Shown in pieces: positions 25,168 through 33,792 of a DNA stretch of 64,000 nucleotides (position 1 is its first letter; every line of letters begins with the position of its first letter). The position numbers and the translations under genes were made by a program. A model generated the notes under the pieces. The model was not told the DNA's origin, did no database searches, and worked only from the letters and a program-made list of their open reading frames with translations. Source of the stretch: Bog-473 sp963763575 (GTDB taxonomy: Bacteria > Actinomycetota > Acidimicrobiia > Acidimicrobiales > RAAP-2); NCBI GenBank assembly GCA_963763575.1, contig CAVXPD010000009.1, positions 10,289-74,288 on the forward strand, written 5' to 3'.

Positions 25168-26762
25168 GCGCGCCGATCCGCACCCTCCTCGACCCGGCCG
25201 GCCCCGAGTTCCGCGCCAACGCGGACGCCATGCGCGTGCTGAGCGACGAGGTGCGCGCCCGCCACGACGAGGTGCTGGCCGGGGGCGGGGAGCGCTACGT
25301 CGAGCGTCACCGCGCCCGCGGCAAGATGATGGTGCGCGAGCGCCTCGAGGCGCTCGTCGACCCCGGTACCCCGGTGCTCGAGTTGTGCCCGCTCGCCGGC
25401 CTCCACACGGGCGACCCCGTCGGCGGCGGCGTCCTGGTCGCGCTGGCCGAGGTGGCGCACACGCAGTGCCTCGTCATCGGCAACGACCCGACCGTGCGCG
25501 GCGGGACCACCAGCCCGACGACCATCCGCAAGCTGTTACGGGCCATGGACGTGGCCGAGGAGAACCGCCTCCCGCTTCTGCTCCTCGTCGAGTCCGGAGG
25601 GGCCGACCTGCCCCGCCAGGCCGACGTCTTCGTCCCCGGCGGCGAGCAGTTCCGGCGGCTGACCCAGCTCTCGGCCCAGGGCATCCCCTCCATCTGCGTC
25701 GTGTTCGGCTCGTCGACGGCGGGCGGTGCCTACCTGCCGGGCATGAGCGACTACACGGTGATGGTCGAGGGCAGCGCCCGCGTCTTCCTGGGCGGCCCCC
25801 CGCTGGTGAAGATGGCCATCGGCGAGGACGCCGACGAGGAGGAGCTCGGCGGCGCCGAGATGCACGCACGGACCTCGGGCCTGTGCGACTACCTGGCCCG
25901 CGACGAGGCGGAGGCGCTGCGGATCGCCCGCGGCATCGTCGCCCACCTGCACTGGCGGCGCCGCGGGCCCGCGCCGGACGGCCCGGCCGACGAGCCGCTC
26001 CATCCGGCCGAGGAGCTGCTCGGGATCGCCTCGGTGGACGTCCGCGTGCCCTTCGACGTGCGCGAGATCCTCGCCCGCGTCGTGGACGGCTCACGGTTCG
26101 AGGAGTTCAAGGAGCTCTACGGGCCCCAGCTGGTGTGCGGCTGGGCCTCCCTCGGCGGCTACCCGATCGGCGTCGTGGCCAACAACGGCATCCTGTTCTC
26201 GCCGGAGGCTCAGAAGGGGGCGCAGTTCATCGAGCTGTGCAACCGCACCGACACCCCCATCGTCTTCGTGCAGAACATCACGGGGTTCATGGTCGGCACG
26301 CGCTACGAGCAGGGCGGGATCATCAAAGACGGGGCCAAGCTGATCAACGCGGTGTCGAACTCGGCCGTACCTCACCTCACGCTCATGGTGGGCGCCAGCT
26401 ACGGGGCGGGGAACTACGCGATGGCGGGCCGCGCCTACGATCCGCGGTTCGTCTTCACGTGGCCCAACCACCGCATCGCCGTCATGGGTCCCAAGCAGCT
26501 CGCCGGCGTCTTGTCCATCGTCCGGCGCAACGCCGCCGAGGCGGCCGGCCGGCCGTTCGACGCGGCGGCGGACGAAGAGCTTCGCCGGGCGACGGAGAAC
26601 CAGATCGAAGAGGAATCGACGGCCCAGTACGCCACGGGCCGGCTGTGGGACGACGGGATCATCGACCCGCGCGACACCCGCACGGTGCTGGCCATCGCAT
26701 TGACGGCCGTGCACTCCGCGCCGGTGCAGGGCACGGCGGTCTTCGGGGTGGTGCGGCACTGA
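25164..26762 (+). CDS. Biotin-dependent acyl-CoA carboxylase, carboxyltransferase (beta) subunit
   Basis: The 532-residue protein has the two-lobed carboxyltransferase fold: RGKMMVRERLEALVDPGTPVLELCPLAG, IRKLLRAMDVAEENRLPLLLLVESGGADLPRQADVFVPGG in the N lobe, and NRTDTPIVFVQNITGFMVGTRYEQGGIIKDGAKLINAVSNSAVPHLTLMVGASYGAGNYAMAGRAYDPRFVFTWPNHRIAVMG in the C lobe. The pattern matches methylcrotonyl-CoA or geranyl-CoA carboxylase beta subunits (MccB/AtuC-type) more than acetyl-CoA carboxylase. The substrate is not settled by sequence; the adjacent AtuA-like gene argues for the isoprenoid type. Start and stop overlap both neighbours. Confidence 0.93.
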   Translation: MSAPIRTLLDPAGPEFRANADAMRVLSDEVRARHDEVLAGGGERYVERHRARGKMMVRERLEALVDPGTPVLELCPLAGLHTGDPVGGGVLVALAEVAHTQCLVIGNDPTVRGGTTSPTTIRKLLRAMDVAEENRLPLLLLVESGGADLPRQADVFVPGGEQFRRLTQLSAQGIPSICVVFGSSTAGGAYLPGMSDYTVMVEGSARVFLGGPPLVKMAIGEDADEEELGGAEMHARTSGLCDYLARDEAEALRIARGIVAHLHWRRRGPAPDGPADEPLHPAEELLGIASVDVRVPFDVREILARVVDGSRFEEFKELYGPQLVCGWASLGGYPIGVVANNGILFSPEAQKGAQFIELCNRTDTPIVFVQNITGFMVGTRYEQGGIIKDGAKLINAVSNSAVPHLTLMVGASYGAGNYAMAGRAYDPRFVFTWPNHRIAVMGPKQLAGVLSIVRRNAAEAAGRPFDAAADEELRRATENQIEEESTAQYATGRLWDDGIIDPRDTRTVLAIALTAVHSAPVQGTAVFGVVRH

Positions 26763-28750
26763 TGGAGCCGGCCGCGATCCGCCGCGTCCTCGTCGCCAAC
26801 CGTGGCGAGATCGCCCGCCGCGTGATCCGGGGCGCCCACGACGCGGGCTGCGAGGCGGTCGCCGTCTACGCGGCCGACGACGCGGCCAGCCCGCACGTGG
26901 GAGAGGCCGACGCGGCGGTCCTCCTGGCGGGCGCGTCGCTGCGCGAGACGTACCTCGACCCCGGGGCGCTCGTGCGGGCGGCCGAGGTCTCGGGCGCCGA
27001 CGCGCTGCACCCGGGCTACGGCTTCCTGTCCGAGGACCCTGCGCTGGCCGAGGCGTGCGCAGTGGCGGGGATCGTCTGGGTGGGCCCGCCGCCGGACGCC
27101 ATGCGGGTCATGGGCCACAAGGCACGGGCCAAGGAGATCGTGGCCGGGGCCGGCGTGCCGGTGCTGCCGGGCGCAGTGATCGTGCCGGGGGCGCCGGCGT
27201 CCGAGATCGCCGAGGAGGCGGCGCGGGTCGGCTATCCGCTGCTGGTCAAGGCGTCGGCGGGCGGTGGGGGCCGCGGCATGCGCCTGGTGGGGGAGCCCGA
27301 CCAGCTGGCCGAGGCCGTGGCGTCGGCACAGCGCGAGGCCGGGGCCGCCTTCGGCTCGGACGAAGTGTTCGTGGAGCGGTACCTGTCCCACCCCCGCCAC
27401 GTCGAGGTCCAGGTCCTCGGGGATCACTACGGGACGGTGCTGCACCTCCTCGACCGCGAGTGCTCCGTGCAGCGCCGCCACCAAAAGGTGGTCGAGGAGG
27501 CGCCCGCCGTCCTGGTACCTGACGAGACCCGGGCCTCAATGTGGCGCGCCGCCGTCGACGCGGCCAAGGCGGTCGGGTACGTCGGCACCGGCACCGTGGA
27601 GTACCTCGTCGACGAGAGCGGCTTCTATTTCCTCGAGATGAATACGCGCCTCCAGGTCGAGCACGGCGTGACCGAGCTGGTTACCGGTCTCGACCTCGTC
27701 GGCCTGCAGCTCGGCGTGGCGGGTGGCCGGCCGCTGTCCTTCGGGCAGGAGGAGGTGGCCGCACGCGGCCACGCCGTCGAGGTCCGGCTGTGCGCCGAGG
27801 ACCCGCGCGACGGGTACCGGCCGACGCCCGGCACCGTGGCCTACGCGCGCTGGCCCGAGGGACCGGGCCTGCGCACCGACCGCGCCGTCGAGTCGGGCAG
27901 CGTCGTGAGCGCCGCCTACGATTCGCTCGTCGCAAAGATCATGGCGCACGGCGACGACCGCCAGTCCGCCGTTGCGAAGCTCTCGCTGGCGGTGCGCGCG
28001 CTCGAGCTCGACGGCCTTCAGACCAATCGCGACCTGCTCCAGGCCGTCCTCGACGACGACGCGTTCCGGGCCGGCGACATCGACGTCCACTACCTCGAGC
28101 GCCGCTCGGACCTGCGCGATGCGGTCTTGCCCGACCCGGCGCGGTGGCGCCACGCCGCCGCGGCGGCGTTCTGCCTGCTGGGCGAGCGGGCCCAGCGAAG
28201 CCTGGTGCCGGTGCCTGCCGCCGGATGGCGCAACGTGGGCCGAGCCCTCCACGCGGACGAACTGGCGGACGCCGCGGGGACCATCGAGGTGCGTGCGACG
28301 ACTCCCGGCGAGCCCGCCCGCGTCCTCGTCGAGGGTGAGTGGCGCGCCGTGGGGACCGCGGTGACCCGGGGTGGGACGGTCGACCTGACGGCGGACGACG
28401 GGCTGCGGCGCCGCTACGCCGTGCGGCCCGGGGCGCACGCGGCCTTCGTCAACGGCCCGGAGGGCCAGTCGTCCTTCACCCGCCGCGCCGAGGACGACCC
28501 CGACGAGCGCGGTGGCGTCGCGGGCGAGTGCCGGGCCCCGCTGCCCGGGTCCGTCACGAAGGTGCTCGTCGCGGTAGGCGACGTGGTGGCCGAGGGCGAC
28601 GGGCTGGTCGTGCTCGAGGCGATGAAGATGGAGCACACGCTGCGGGCGCACGGCGCCGGCACGGTGACCGAGGTGCGTGGCGCGCCGGGCCAGCAGGTTG
28701 ACGTCGGCGACCTCCTGGTGGCGCTGGACCCGGCCGGAGCCCCCGCGTGA
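26762..28750 (+). CDS. Biotin-dependent acyl-CoA carboxylase, biotin carboxylase/BCCP (alpha) subunit
   Basis: The 662-residue protein combines a biotin carboxylase (about 1-450: RRVLVANRGEIARRVIRGAHDAG, YPLLVKASAGGGGRGMRLVGEPDQL, FYFLEMNTRLQVEHGVTELVTGLDLV), a variable middle region and a C-terminal biotinyl domain, VLEAMKMEHTLRAHG, with biotin on Lys622. It carboxylates biotin with ATP and bicarbonate and hands CO2 to the beta subunit encoded just before. The ATG overlaps the beta stop by one base (TGATG), which suggests matched synthesis of the two subunits. Confidence 0.95.
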   Translation: MEPAAIRRVLVANRGEIARRVIRGAHDAGCEAVAVYAADDAASPHVGEADAAVLLAGASLRETYLDPGALVRAAEVSGADALHPGYGFLSEDPALAEACAVAGIVWVGPPPDAMRVMGHKARAKEIVAGAGVPVLPGAVIVPGAPASEIAEEAARVGYPLLVKASAGGGGRGMRLVGEPDQLAEAVASAQREAGAAFGSDEVFVERYLSHPRHVEVQVLGDHYGTVLHLLDRECSVQRRHQKVVEEAPAVLVPDETRASMWRAAVDAAKAVGYVGTGTVEYLVDESGFYFLEMNTRLQVEHGVTELVTGLDLVGLQLGVAGGRPLSFGQEEVAARGHAVEVRLCAEDPRDGYRPTPGTVAYARWPEGPGLRTDRAVESGSVVSAAYDSLVAKIMAHGDDRQSAVAKLSLAVRALELDGLQTNRDLLQAVLDDDAFRAGDIDVHYLERRSDLRDAVLPDPARWRHAAAAAFCLLGERAQRSLVPVPAAGWRNVGRALHADELADAAGTIEVRATTPGEPARVLVEGEWRAVGTAVTRGGTVDLTADDGLRRRYAVRPGAHAAFVNGPEGQSSFTRRAEDDPDERGGVAGECRAPLPGSVTKVLVAVGDVVAEGDGLVVLEAMKMEHTLRAHGAGTVTEVRGAPGQQVDVGDLLVALDPAGAPA

Positions 28751-30570
28751 GCGGGCCCGCGCCCGCAGGCGGAATGCTGCGGATCGCCAATTGCAGCGGC
28801 TTCTTCGGCGACCGCCTCTCCGCCGCCCGCGAGATGGTCGAGGGAGGGCCGATCGACGTGCTGACCGGCGACTGGCTGGCCGAGCTGACGATGTACATCC
28901 TCCACAAGACGCGCGAGCGCAGCGGCGGGTACGCCCGCTCGTTCCTGCGCGAGCTCGAGGACGTCCTTCCGACCTGCGTCGAGCGGGGGATCACGGTCGT
29001 CTCCAACGCTGGCGGCCTCGACCCCGAGGGTCTGGCGGCGGCGGTCCGCGAGCTCGGCCGCCGACAGGGCCTCGAGGTCCGCGTGGCCTCGGTCTCGGGC
29101 GACGACATCACGCCGCGCCTGAGCGAGCTCCACGCGTCGGGCGAGGCCTTTGTCAACCTGGACACCGGCGAGCCGCTCCCACCCGGGGCCCCGGTGGTCA
29201 CCGCCAACGCCTACCTGCGTGCCCGCCCGATCGCCGACGCGCTCGCCGCGGGCGCCCAGGTGGTCGTCACCGGACGGGTCACCGACGCCGCGCTGGTGGT
29301 GGGGCCCGCGCTCCACGCCTTCGGTTGGTCCGACGAGGACCTGGACCCGATCGCCGGGGCAGTGGTGGCGGGACACGTGATCGAGTGCGGCGCCCAGTGC
29401 TGCGGCGGCAACTACGCCTTCTTCGAGGAGGTGCCCGGCCGCGAGCGGATCGGCTTCCCGGTCGCAGAGGTGCATCCCGACGGCTCCTCGGTCATCACCA
29501 AGCACCCCGGCACCGGCGGGATCGTGACCGTCGGCACGGTGACGGCGCAGTTGCTCTACGAGATCGGGGGCCCGCGCTACCTGAGCCCCGACGCGGTGGC
29601 ACGCTTCGACACCATCGAACTCGCGCAAGAGGGGCCGGACCGGGTGCGCATGGCGGGCGTGCGCGGCGAGGCGCCGCCGCCGACGCTCAAGGTGACGGCC
29701 AACCTCGACGCCGGCTGGCGCAACTCCATGACCCTCGTCCTCACCGGAGGGCAGGTTGCCGAGAAAGCGCGCTTCGCCGCCGACGCCGTGTGGGCCGGCA
29801 TCCCTGGCGGTCGGGCCGCCTACGCCGAGACCGCCGAGGACCTGTCGGGCGACCTGACCGGCGCCGGCGTGGCGTATCTGCGCCTGGCTGTACGGGGCGA
29901 GGACGAGCTGGCCGTCGGCCGCGCCTTCTCCGGTGCCGTCGTCGAGACCAGCCTGTCGAGCTACCCCGGCACCTTCTTCACGTCCGTACCGCCGGGCGCA
30001 CAGGGCGTGGCGCGCTACTGGCCGACCACGGTGACGGCGGCCGCGGTCACCCCGCACGTCGTGTGCGACAGCACCGTCGTTCCTCCTTCGCCCATGCTGC
30101 GGCCGCCCACCGAACCTGTCGACGAGTCGCCGCTGCCGACAGCTGCTGCGGGGGGACACGCGCCGGCGCCGCAGCCGGAGGATCCGACGCGCGTCCCCTT
30201 GGGGGTGCTGGTGGGTGCCCGTTCGGGCGACAAGGGGGGCGACGCCAACGTCGGGCTGTGGGCCGACGAGGACGCCGTCGCCGACTGGCTCCAGCGCGAC
30301 TTCACCACGGACGCCTTCCGCGCGCTCCTGCCCGAGGCCAAGTCGTTCGAGGTCAGCCGACATCCCCTTCCGAACCTGCGGGCGGTCAACTTCGTCGTGC
30401 ACGGCGTCCTCGGATGGGGCGTGGCCTCGAACCTCCGCCTGGACACGCAAGCCAAGGGTCTGGGCGAGCTGTTGCGCGCGCGCCACGTCGAGGTCCCGGC
30501 GGCGCTGGTGTCGTCCGGCACGCCGGCGCGGCGGCTGGTCGCCATCACCGCGGAGCGCGAGCGGTCCTGA
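28747..30570 (+). CDS. atuA: AtuA-like protein (DUF1446 plus C-terminal AtuA domain)
   Basis: The 607-residue product starts at GTG and overlaps the carboxylase alpha stop by four bases. An N-terminal DUF1446 domain (about 10-380: LRIANCSGFFGDRLSAAREMVEGGPIDVLTGDWLAELTMYILHKTRER, VTGRVTDAALVVGPALHAFGW, GHVIECGAQCCGGNYAFFEEV) is followed by a short linker and the AtuA C-terminal domain (about 480-600: LGVLVGARSGDKGGDANVGLWADEDAVADWL). AtuA is essential for acyclic terpene use in Pseudomonas, but its reaction is unknown. Its place after the carboxylase subunits makes a carboxylated isoprenoyl-CoA the likely substrate (inference). Confidence 0.85.
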   Translation: MSGPAPAGGMLRIANCSGFFGDRLSAAREMVEGGPIDVLTGDWLAELTMYILHKTRERSGGYARSFLRELEDVLPTCVERGITVVSNAGGLDPEGLAAAVRELGRRQGLEVRVASVSGDDITPRLSELHASGEAFVNLDTGEPLPPGAPVVTANAYLRARPIADALAAGAQVVVTGRVTDAALVVGPALHAFGWSDEDLDPIAGAVVAGHVIECGAQCCGGNYAFFEEVPGRERIGFPVAEVHPDGSSVITKHPGTGGIVTVGTVTAQLLYEIGGPRYLSPDAVARFDTIELAQEGPDRVRMAGVRGEAPPPTLKVTANLDAGWRNSMTLVLTGGQVAEKARFAADAVWAGIPGGRAAYAETAEDLSGDLTGAGVAYLRLAVRGEDELAVGRAFSGAVVETSLSSYPGTFFTSVPPGAQGVARYWPTTVTAAAVTPHVVCDSTVVPPSPMLRPPTEPVDESPLPTAAAGGHAPAPQPEDPTRVPLGVLVGARSGDKGGDANVGLWADEDAVADWLQRDFTTDAFRALLPEAKSFEVSRHPLPNLRAVNFVVHGVLGWGVASNLRLDTQAKGLGELLRARHVEVPAALVSSGTPARRLVAITAERERS

Positions 30571-30612
30571 GCCACCCCTGGCCGCCGCGGCACCGTCTGG
30601 CAGGATGACGCG

Positions 30613-31776
30613 GTGGAGGTCATCCGCTTCATCGCATTCCTGCTGGGAGTCGTCATCGTCGTCGGCACGGTCTGGAACCTCTTCACCGCCCTCGTCCTTC
30701 CTCGGGTCACGTCTGCGCGCGCCTTTCGCGGGATCGCCCGCATACTGGGCGGCTCGGCGCGCTTCCTCTCGCCGCGGCTGCCGACCTACGAGCTGCGGGA
30801 CCGTCTCTTCTCCTTCGTCGGTCCGGCCTCCGTCGTGTTGCTGTTCGGCCTCTGGATTTGGCTCATCGTTCTCGGCTTCTCGCTCATCATCTGGTGGGAC
30901 AGCGGTATCGACTTCTGGTCTTCGGTCGGGATCGCGGGATCGTCCGCCTTCACGCTGGGCATTCTGTCGACGGGCGGCGCCGGTCCGCACACGCTCGAGA
31001 TCGTTGCCGCCGGATTCGGGCTCCTGGTGCTCGCGCTCGAGATCGCCTATTTGCCGGCGCTCTACAACGCCTTCGCCACGCGCGAGACGGAAGTGACGCT
31101 GCTCGCCGCGCGCGGCGGCACTCCCGCCTGGGGCCCCGAGATCCTGGCCCGTCACTTCTGGCTCGACACCATGGACGACCTCCCGCCGCTGTACGCGGAG
31201 TGGGAACGCTGGGCCGCGGCGGTGTCGGAGAGTCACTCCAACTATCCCGGGCTCATCTGGTTCCGCTCACCGGTCTCGTCGCGGAGCTGGCTCCTCGGAC
31301 TCGTCGCCATGATGGACGCGGCCGCGTTGCATCACTCGGCGAGCCCGGGAATCACCCCGCGGCAGGCGAGGCTCTGCCTCTCCATGGGCATCCGCTGCCT
31401 GCGCTCCATCGCGAACGCCTTGCACATCCCGTACGACGCCGATCCCTTGCCGACCGGGTCGATCCGCCTCACGCGCGGCGAGTTCGAGGACGGTTACGAC
31501 CGGCTGGACGAGGTCAACTTCCCCCTCGAGCGCGACGCCGAGGAGGCGTGGCGGAACTTCCAGGGCTGGCGCGTGAATTACGAGCCCATCGTGGACGCGC
31601 TGACCGAGCTGATCGTGCCGCCACCCGCACCGTGGTTCGTGGCCCGGCCGCAGATCGGACCGACGACGTTCCCGCTCGTGCTCAACCGGACGCCCGACGA
31701 GCCCGACGGGGCGAAGGGCTACGGCAAGAGCAGGACCTTCAAGACCCCGTCGGCCCGGGAGTCGAAGAGCTCGTAG
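30613..31776 (+). CDS. Multi-pass membrane protein of unknown function
   Basis: The 387-residue product starts at GTG. It has four hydrophobic segments in the first 160 residues (IRFIAFLLGVVIVVGTVWNLFTALVLP; VGPASVVLLFGLWIWLIVLGFSLIIWW; a short STGGAGPHTLEIVAAGFGLLVLALEIAYL stretch) and a long C-terminal cytosolic domain with conserved Trp/Asp-rich segments (LARHFWLDTMDDLPPLYAEWERWAAAVSESHSNYPGLIWFRSP). The STGGAG loop between helices is reminiscent of a pore loop of two-helix ion channels, but the filter TxGYG is absent. No family is recognised. It converges with the alcohol dehydrogenase gene and overlaps it by 58 bases. Confidence 0.8.
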   Translation: MEVIRFIAFLLGVVIVVGTVWNLFTALVLPRVTSARAFRGIARILGGSARFLSPRLPTYELRDRLFSFVGPASVVLLFGLWIWLIVLGFSLIIWWDSGIDFWSSVGIAGSSAFTLGILSTGGAGPHTLEIVAAGFGLLVLALEIAYLPALYNAFATRETEVTLLAARGGTPAWGPEILARHFWLDTMDDLPPLYAEWERWAAAVSESHSNYPGLIWFRSPVSSRSWLLGLVAMMDAAALHHSASPGITPRQARLCLSMGIRCLRSIANALHIPYDADPLPTGSIRLTRGEFEDGYDRLDEVNFPLERDAEEAWRNFQGWRVNYEPIVDALTELIVPPPAPWFVARPQIGPTTFPLVLNRTPDEPDGAKGYGKSRTFKTPSARESKSS

Positions 31777-32756
31777 GCCTCGGCGACGCGACCCAGCTCC
31801 ATGCGGTGGGTGAACGTGTCGTCCGCCGTCAGGCGCCCGGACTGCACGAGCGGGACGAGGGCCGCCCAGGTGCCCGGGACGGGCGCGAAGACCGTCCGGA
31901 CGGTGAGGCTCTTCAAGAAGACCGATCCCATGGGGAACGGGAGCGCCGGCGAGAGGTTGACGCCGACGATCGAGACGGTGCCGCCCGGCGCGGCGCACGA
32001 CAACGCGTCGAGCACGGTGGCGTCCGCGCCGACGGCCTCGATGACCGAGTCGGCCCCCCGCCCGCCGGTGGCCTCCATCACCTGGGCGGCGCCGGGGGCG
32101 ATCCGGGCGTCGACCGGCTCGGCGCCCAGCCGTTCGGCGCGGGCCAGGCGCTCGGGCACCACGTCCACCGCCAGGATCCGGGCGGGCCCGAACAACGACG
32201 CACAGCGCACCGCCATGACGCCGACCGGCCCGAGGCCGACGACCGCGACCGTGGCACCGGGGCGTATGGCGGCGCGCAACGCGCCCACGTACCCGGTGGG
32301 GAGGATGTCGGTGAGCAGCACCGCCTCGTCGTCGGAGACGCCCTCGGGGATGCGCAGCGCGAAGACGTCGGCGAACGGCACCGCCATCGCCTCCGCCTGG
32401 CCCCCGGGCAGGCCGGGCAGCGTCCCGAACGCCGCCGCCTGGTCGGCCAGGCAGACGTTCGGCTGGCCCGCCAGGCACGGGCCGCACACGCCGCATCCGA
32501 TCACCCCCGAGACGAGCACGCGGTCACCCGGCGCGAGGCCACGGACGTGCGCTCCCGCTTCGGCCACGGTCCCGATCGCCTCGTGGCCGAGGTGGATGCC
32601 GCTCCCCGTCGGCGCGTCGTGGTACAGGTGCAGATCGGAGCCGCAGATCGCCGCGCGCTCGACCGTCACGATCACGCCCTCGGGCCCCGGGAGCACGGGG
32701 TCGGCAACCTGCTCCAGGCGCACGTCGCGGGGACCCTCGAGGACGGTGGCGCGCAC
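31719..32756 (-). CDS. Zinc-dependent alcohol dehydrogenase (MDR family)
   Basis: The 345-residue medium-chain dehydrogenase has the catalytic-zinc site CGSDLHLYHD and GHEAIGTVAE, a structural-zinc four-Cys lobe GVIGCGVCGPCLAGQPNVC (with the fourth Cys close behind), and the NAD(P) fold VAVVGLGPVGVMAVRCASLFGPARILAVDVVPERL. Asp at the end of the second Rossmann strand suggests NAD. Substrate is unknown. The start is divergent from clpS, 64 bases away. Its 3' end overlaps the neighbouring membrane-protein gene tail to tail. Confidence 0.92.
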   Translation of the reverse strand: MRATVLEGPRDVRLEQVADPVLPGPEGVIVTVERAAICGSDLHLYHDAPTGSGIHLGHEAIGTVAEAGAHVRGLAPGDRVLVSGVIGCGVCGPCLAGQPNVCLADQAAAFGTLPGLPGGQAEAMAVPFADVFALRIPEGVSDDEAVLLTDILPTGYVGALRAAIRPGATVAVVGLGPVGVMAVRCASLFGPARILAVDVVPERLARAERLGAEPVDARIAPGAAQVMEATGGRGADSVIEAVGADATVLDALSCAAPGGTVSIVGVNLSPALPFPMGSVFLKSLTVRTVFAPVPGTWAALVPLVQSGRLTADDTFTHRMELGRVAEAYELFDSRADGVLKVLLLP

Positions 32757-32779
32757 GAAGTCACGCTACCGCCCAGGAC

Positions 32780-32785
32780 TACACT
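32780..32785 (+). promoter_or_regulatory. Candidate -10 box upstream of clpS
   Basis: TACACT lies 35 bases before the clpS ATG in the divergent gap with the alcohol dehydrogenase gene. The expected 5' leader would be about 28 bases. No recognisable -35 is present at 17 bases upstream. Confidence 0.3.
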
Positions 32786-32820
32786 GCACTGGGCCAAAAA
32801 GCGGTCCTCCGACCCCCACG

Positions 32821-33129
32821 ATGCCGACGCACGCTCACCCCTCCACCATCGACCTCCCCGAGGTTGCCGACGCGGACATCGACGCGTTCTACGAGACCGA
32901 GGACCTGTGGGCGGTGATCGTCTGGAACGACGACGTCACCACCTTTCAGACGGTGATCCAGGCCTTTGTCGAGATCTTCGGGCACACGGTCGAGCGGGCG
33001 GACCAGCTGGCCTGGAGGATCCATCGGACCGGCAAGGCCGTCGCCGCCGTGCGGCCCAAGGACGAGGCCGAGGCGGCGGCGCACGCCCTGCACCTGCGCA
33101 AGATCTCGGCCACGATCGCCCGCGCCTGA
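32821..33129 (+). CDS. clpS: ATP-dependent Clp protease adaptor ClpS
   Basis: The 102-residue protein matches ClpS: DDLWAVIVWNDDVTTFQTVIQAFVEIFGHTVERADQLAWRIHRTGKAVAAVRPKDEAEAAAHALHLRKISATI, with the conserved VWNDDVTT segment and the VIQAF..IFG helix that form the N-degron pocket. It delivers N-end-rule substrates to ClpC/ClpA. The annotated start gives a short N-terminal arm typical of the family. No clp ATPase gene is near. Confidence 0.93.
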   Translation: MPTHAHPSTIDLPEVADADIDAFYETEDLWAVIVWNDDVTTFQTVIQAFVEIFGHTVERADQLAWRIHRTGKAVAAVRPKDEAEAAAHALHLRKISATIARA

Positions 33130-33141
33130 GCGGGCGAGGCG

Positions 33142-33792
33142 TTAGCCCCGGGCCAATCGCCCCAGCAGGCGCGCCTTCACCTCGGGCCACTCCGTCGCGA
33201 CGATGGAGAAGCGGGCCGACGTGCGCACCGTGTCGTCGGCGCCCGGCCGGTCCGCGCGCAGGATGCCGTCGAGCCGCGCGCCGATCCGCTCGATGGCGGC
33301 CCACGAGCGCTTGTTGCGGACGTCGGTCTGCAGCGCCACCCGGTGGACCCGCCACACCTCGAAGGCGTGCGTCATCATCAAGAGCTTGGTCTCGGTGTTG
33401 ACCGGGGTGCGTTGGGCCGAGCCCGCCAGCCAGGTGAACCCGATGTCGACCACGTCGGGCACGTCTTGACGTTGGTGGTGCGCGCCCGGCGGCCACTGCC
33501 AGTAGCCAACTTCGCAGAACCGCGTCGAGCCGACCACCCGGTCGCCGCCTCGTCCGCCGCCCGCACCGTCGATGCCCTTGCGGATCGTGGCGAACGCCAC
33601 GTGTGTCCCCGCGGCCACCTGGGCCAGGGCGTCGTCGACGTAGTCGGCCATCTGCTCGACGCCTTCGGGCGTGTAGGTCCACTCGTAGTGGCTGCGGTCC
33701 TCCGACGCCGCCTCCGCCAGGGCAGGGACGTGGGACGGCGAGAGTGGCTCGAGCCGAACGTGCTTTCCCTCGAGCGTGAAGAGCTCAGGCAT
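33142..33792 (-). CDS. GNAT acetyltransferase
   Basis: The 216-residue product starts MPELFTLEGKHVRLEPLSPSHVPALAEAA and has the RimJ/RimL order with FATIRKGID, VVGSTRFCEVGYW, a IGFTWLAGSAQRTPVNTETKLLMMTHAFEVWRVHRVALQTDVRNKRSWAAIERIGARLDGILR acetyl-CoA region, and a C-terminal VKARLLGRLARG. The upstream extension of the frame to 33849 is not needed. Its start overlaps the MFS stop by eight bases (33785-33792), so it is the second gene of a two-gene operon. The acceptor is unknown; N-terminal or small-molecule acetylation is typical. Confidence 0.88.
   Translation of the reverse strand: MPELFTLEGKHVRLEPLSPSHVPALAEAASEDRSHYEWTYTPEGVEQMADYVDDALAQVAAGTHVAFATIRKGIDGAGGGRGGDRVVGSTRFCEVGYWQWPPGAHHQRQDVPDVVDIGFTWLAGSAQRTPVNTETKLLMMTHAFEVWRVHRVALQTDVRNKRSWAAIERIGARLDGILRADRPGADDTVRTSARFSIVATEWPEVKARLLGRLARG

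Noticed and set aside
23187..25460. 757-residue frame for the acyl-CoA dehydrogenase
   Set aside because: Only the last 391 residues match the family; the upstream part is a shadow of the hydratase gene.
24890..26761. Long frame continuing upstream of the carboxylase alpha start
   Set aside because: It reads across the carboxyltransferase gene with Arg/Pro-rich shadow sequence; the real start is the ATG at 26762.
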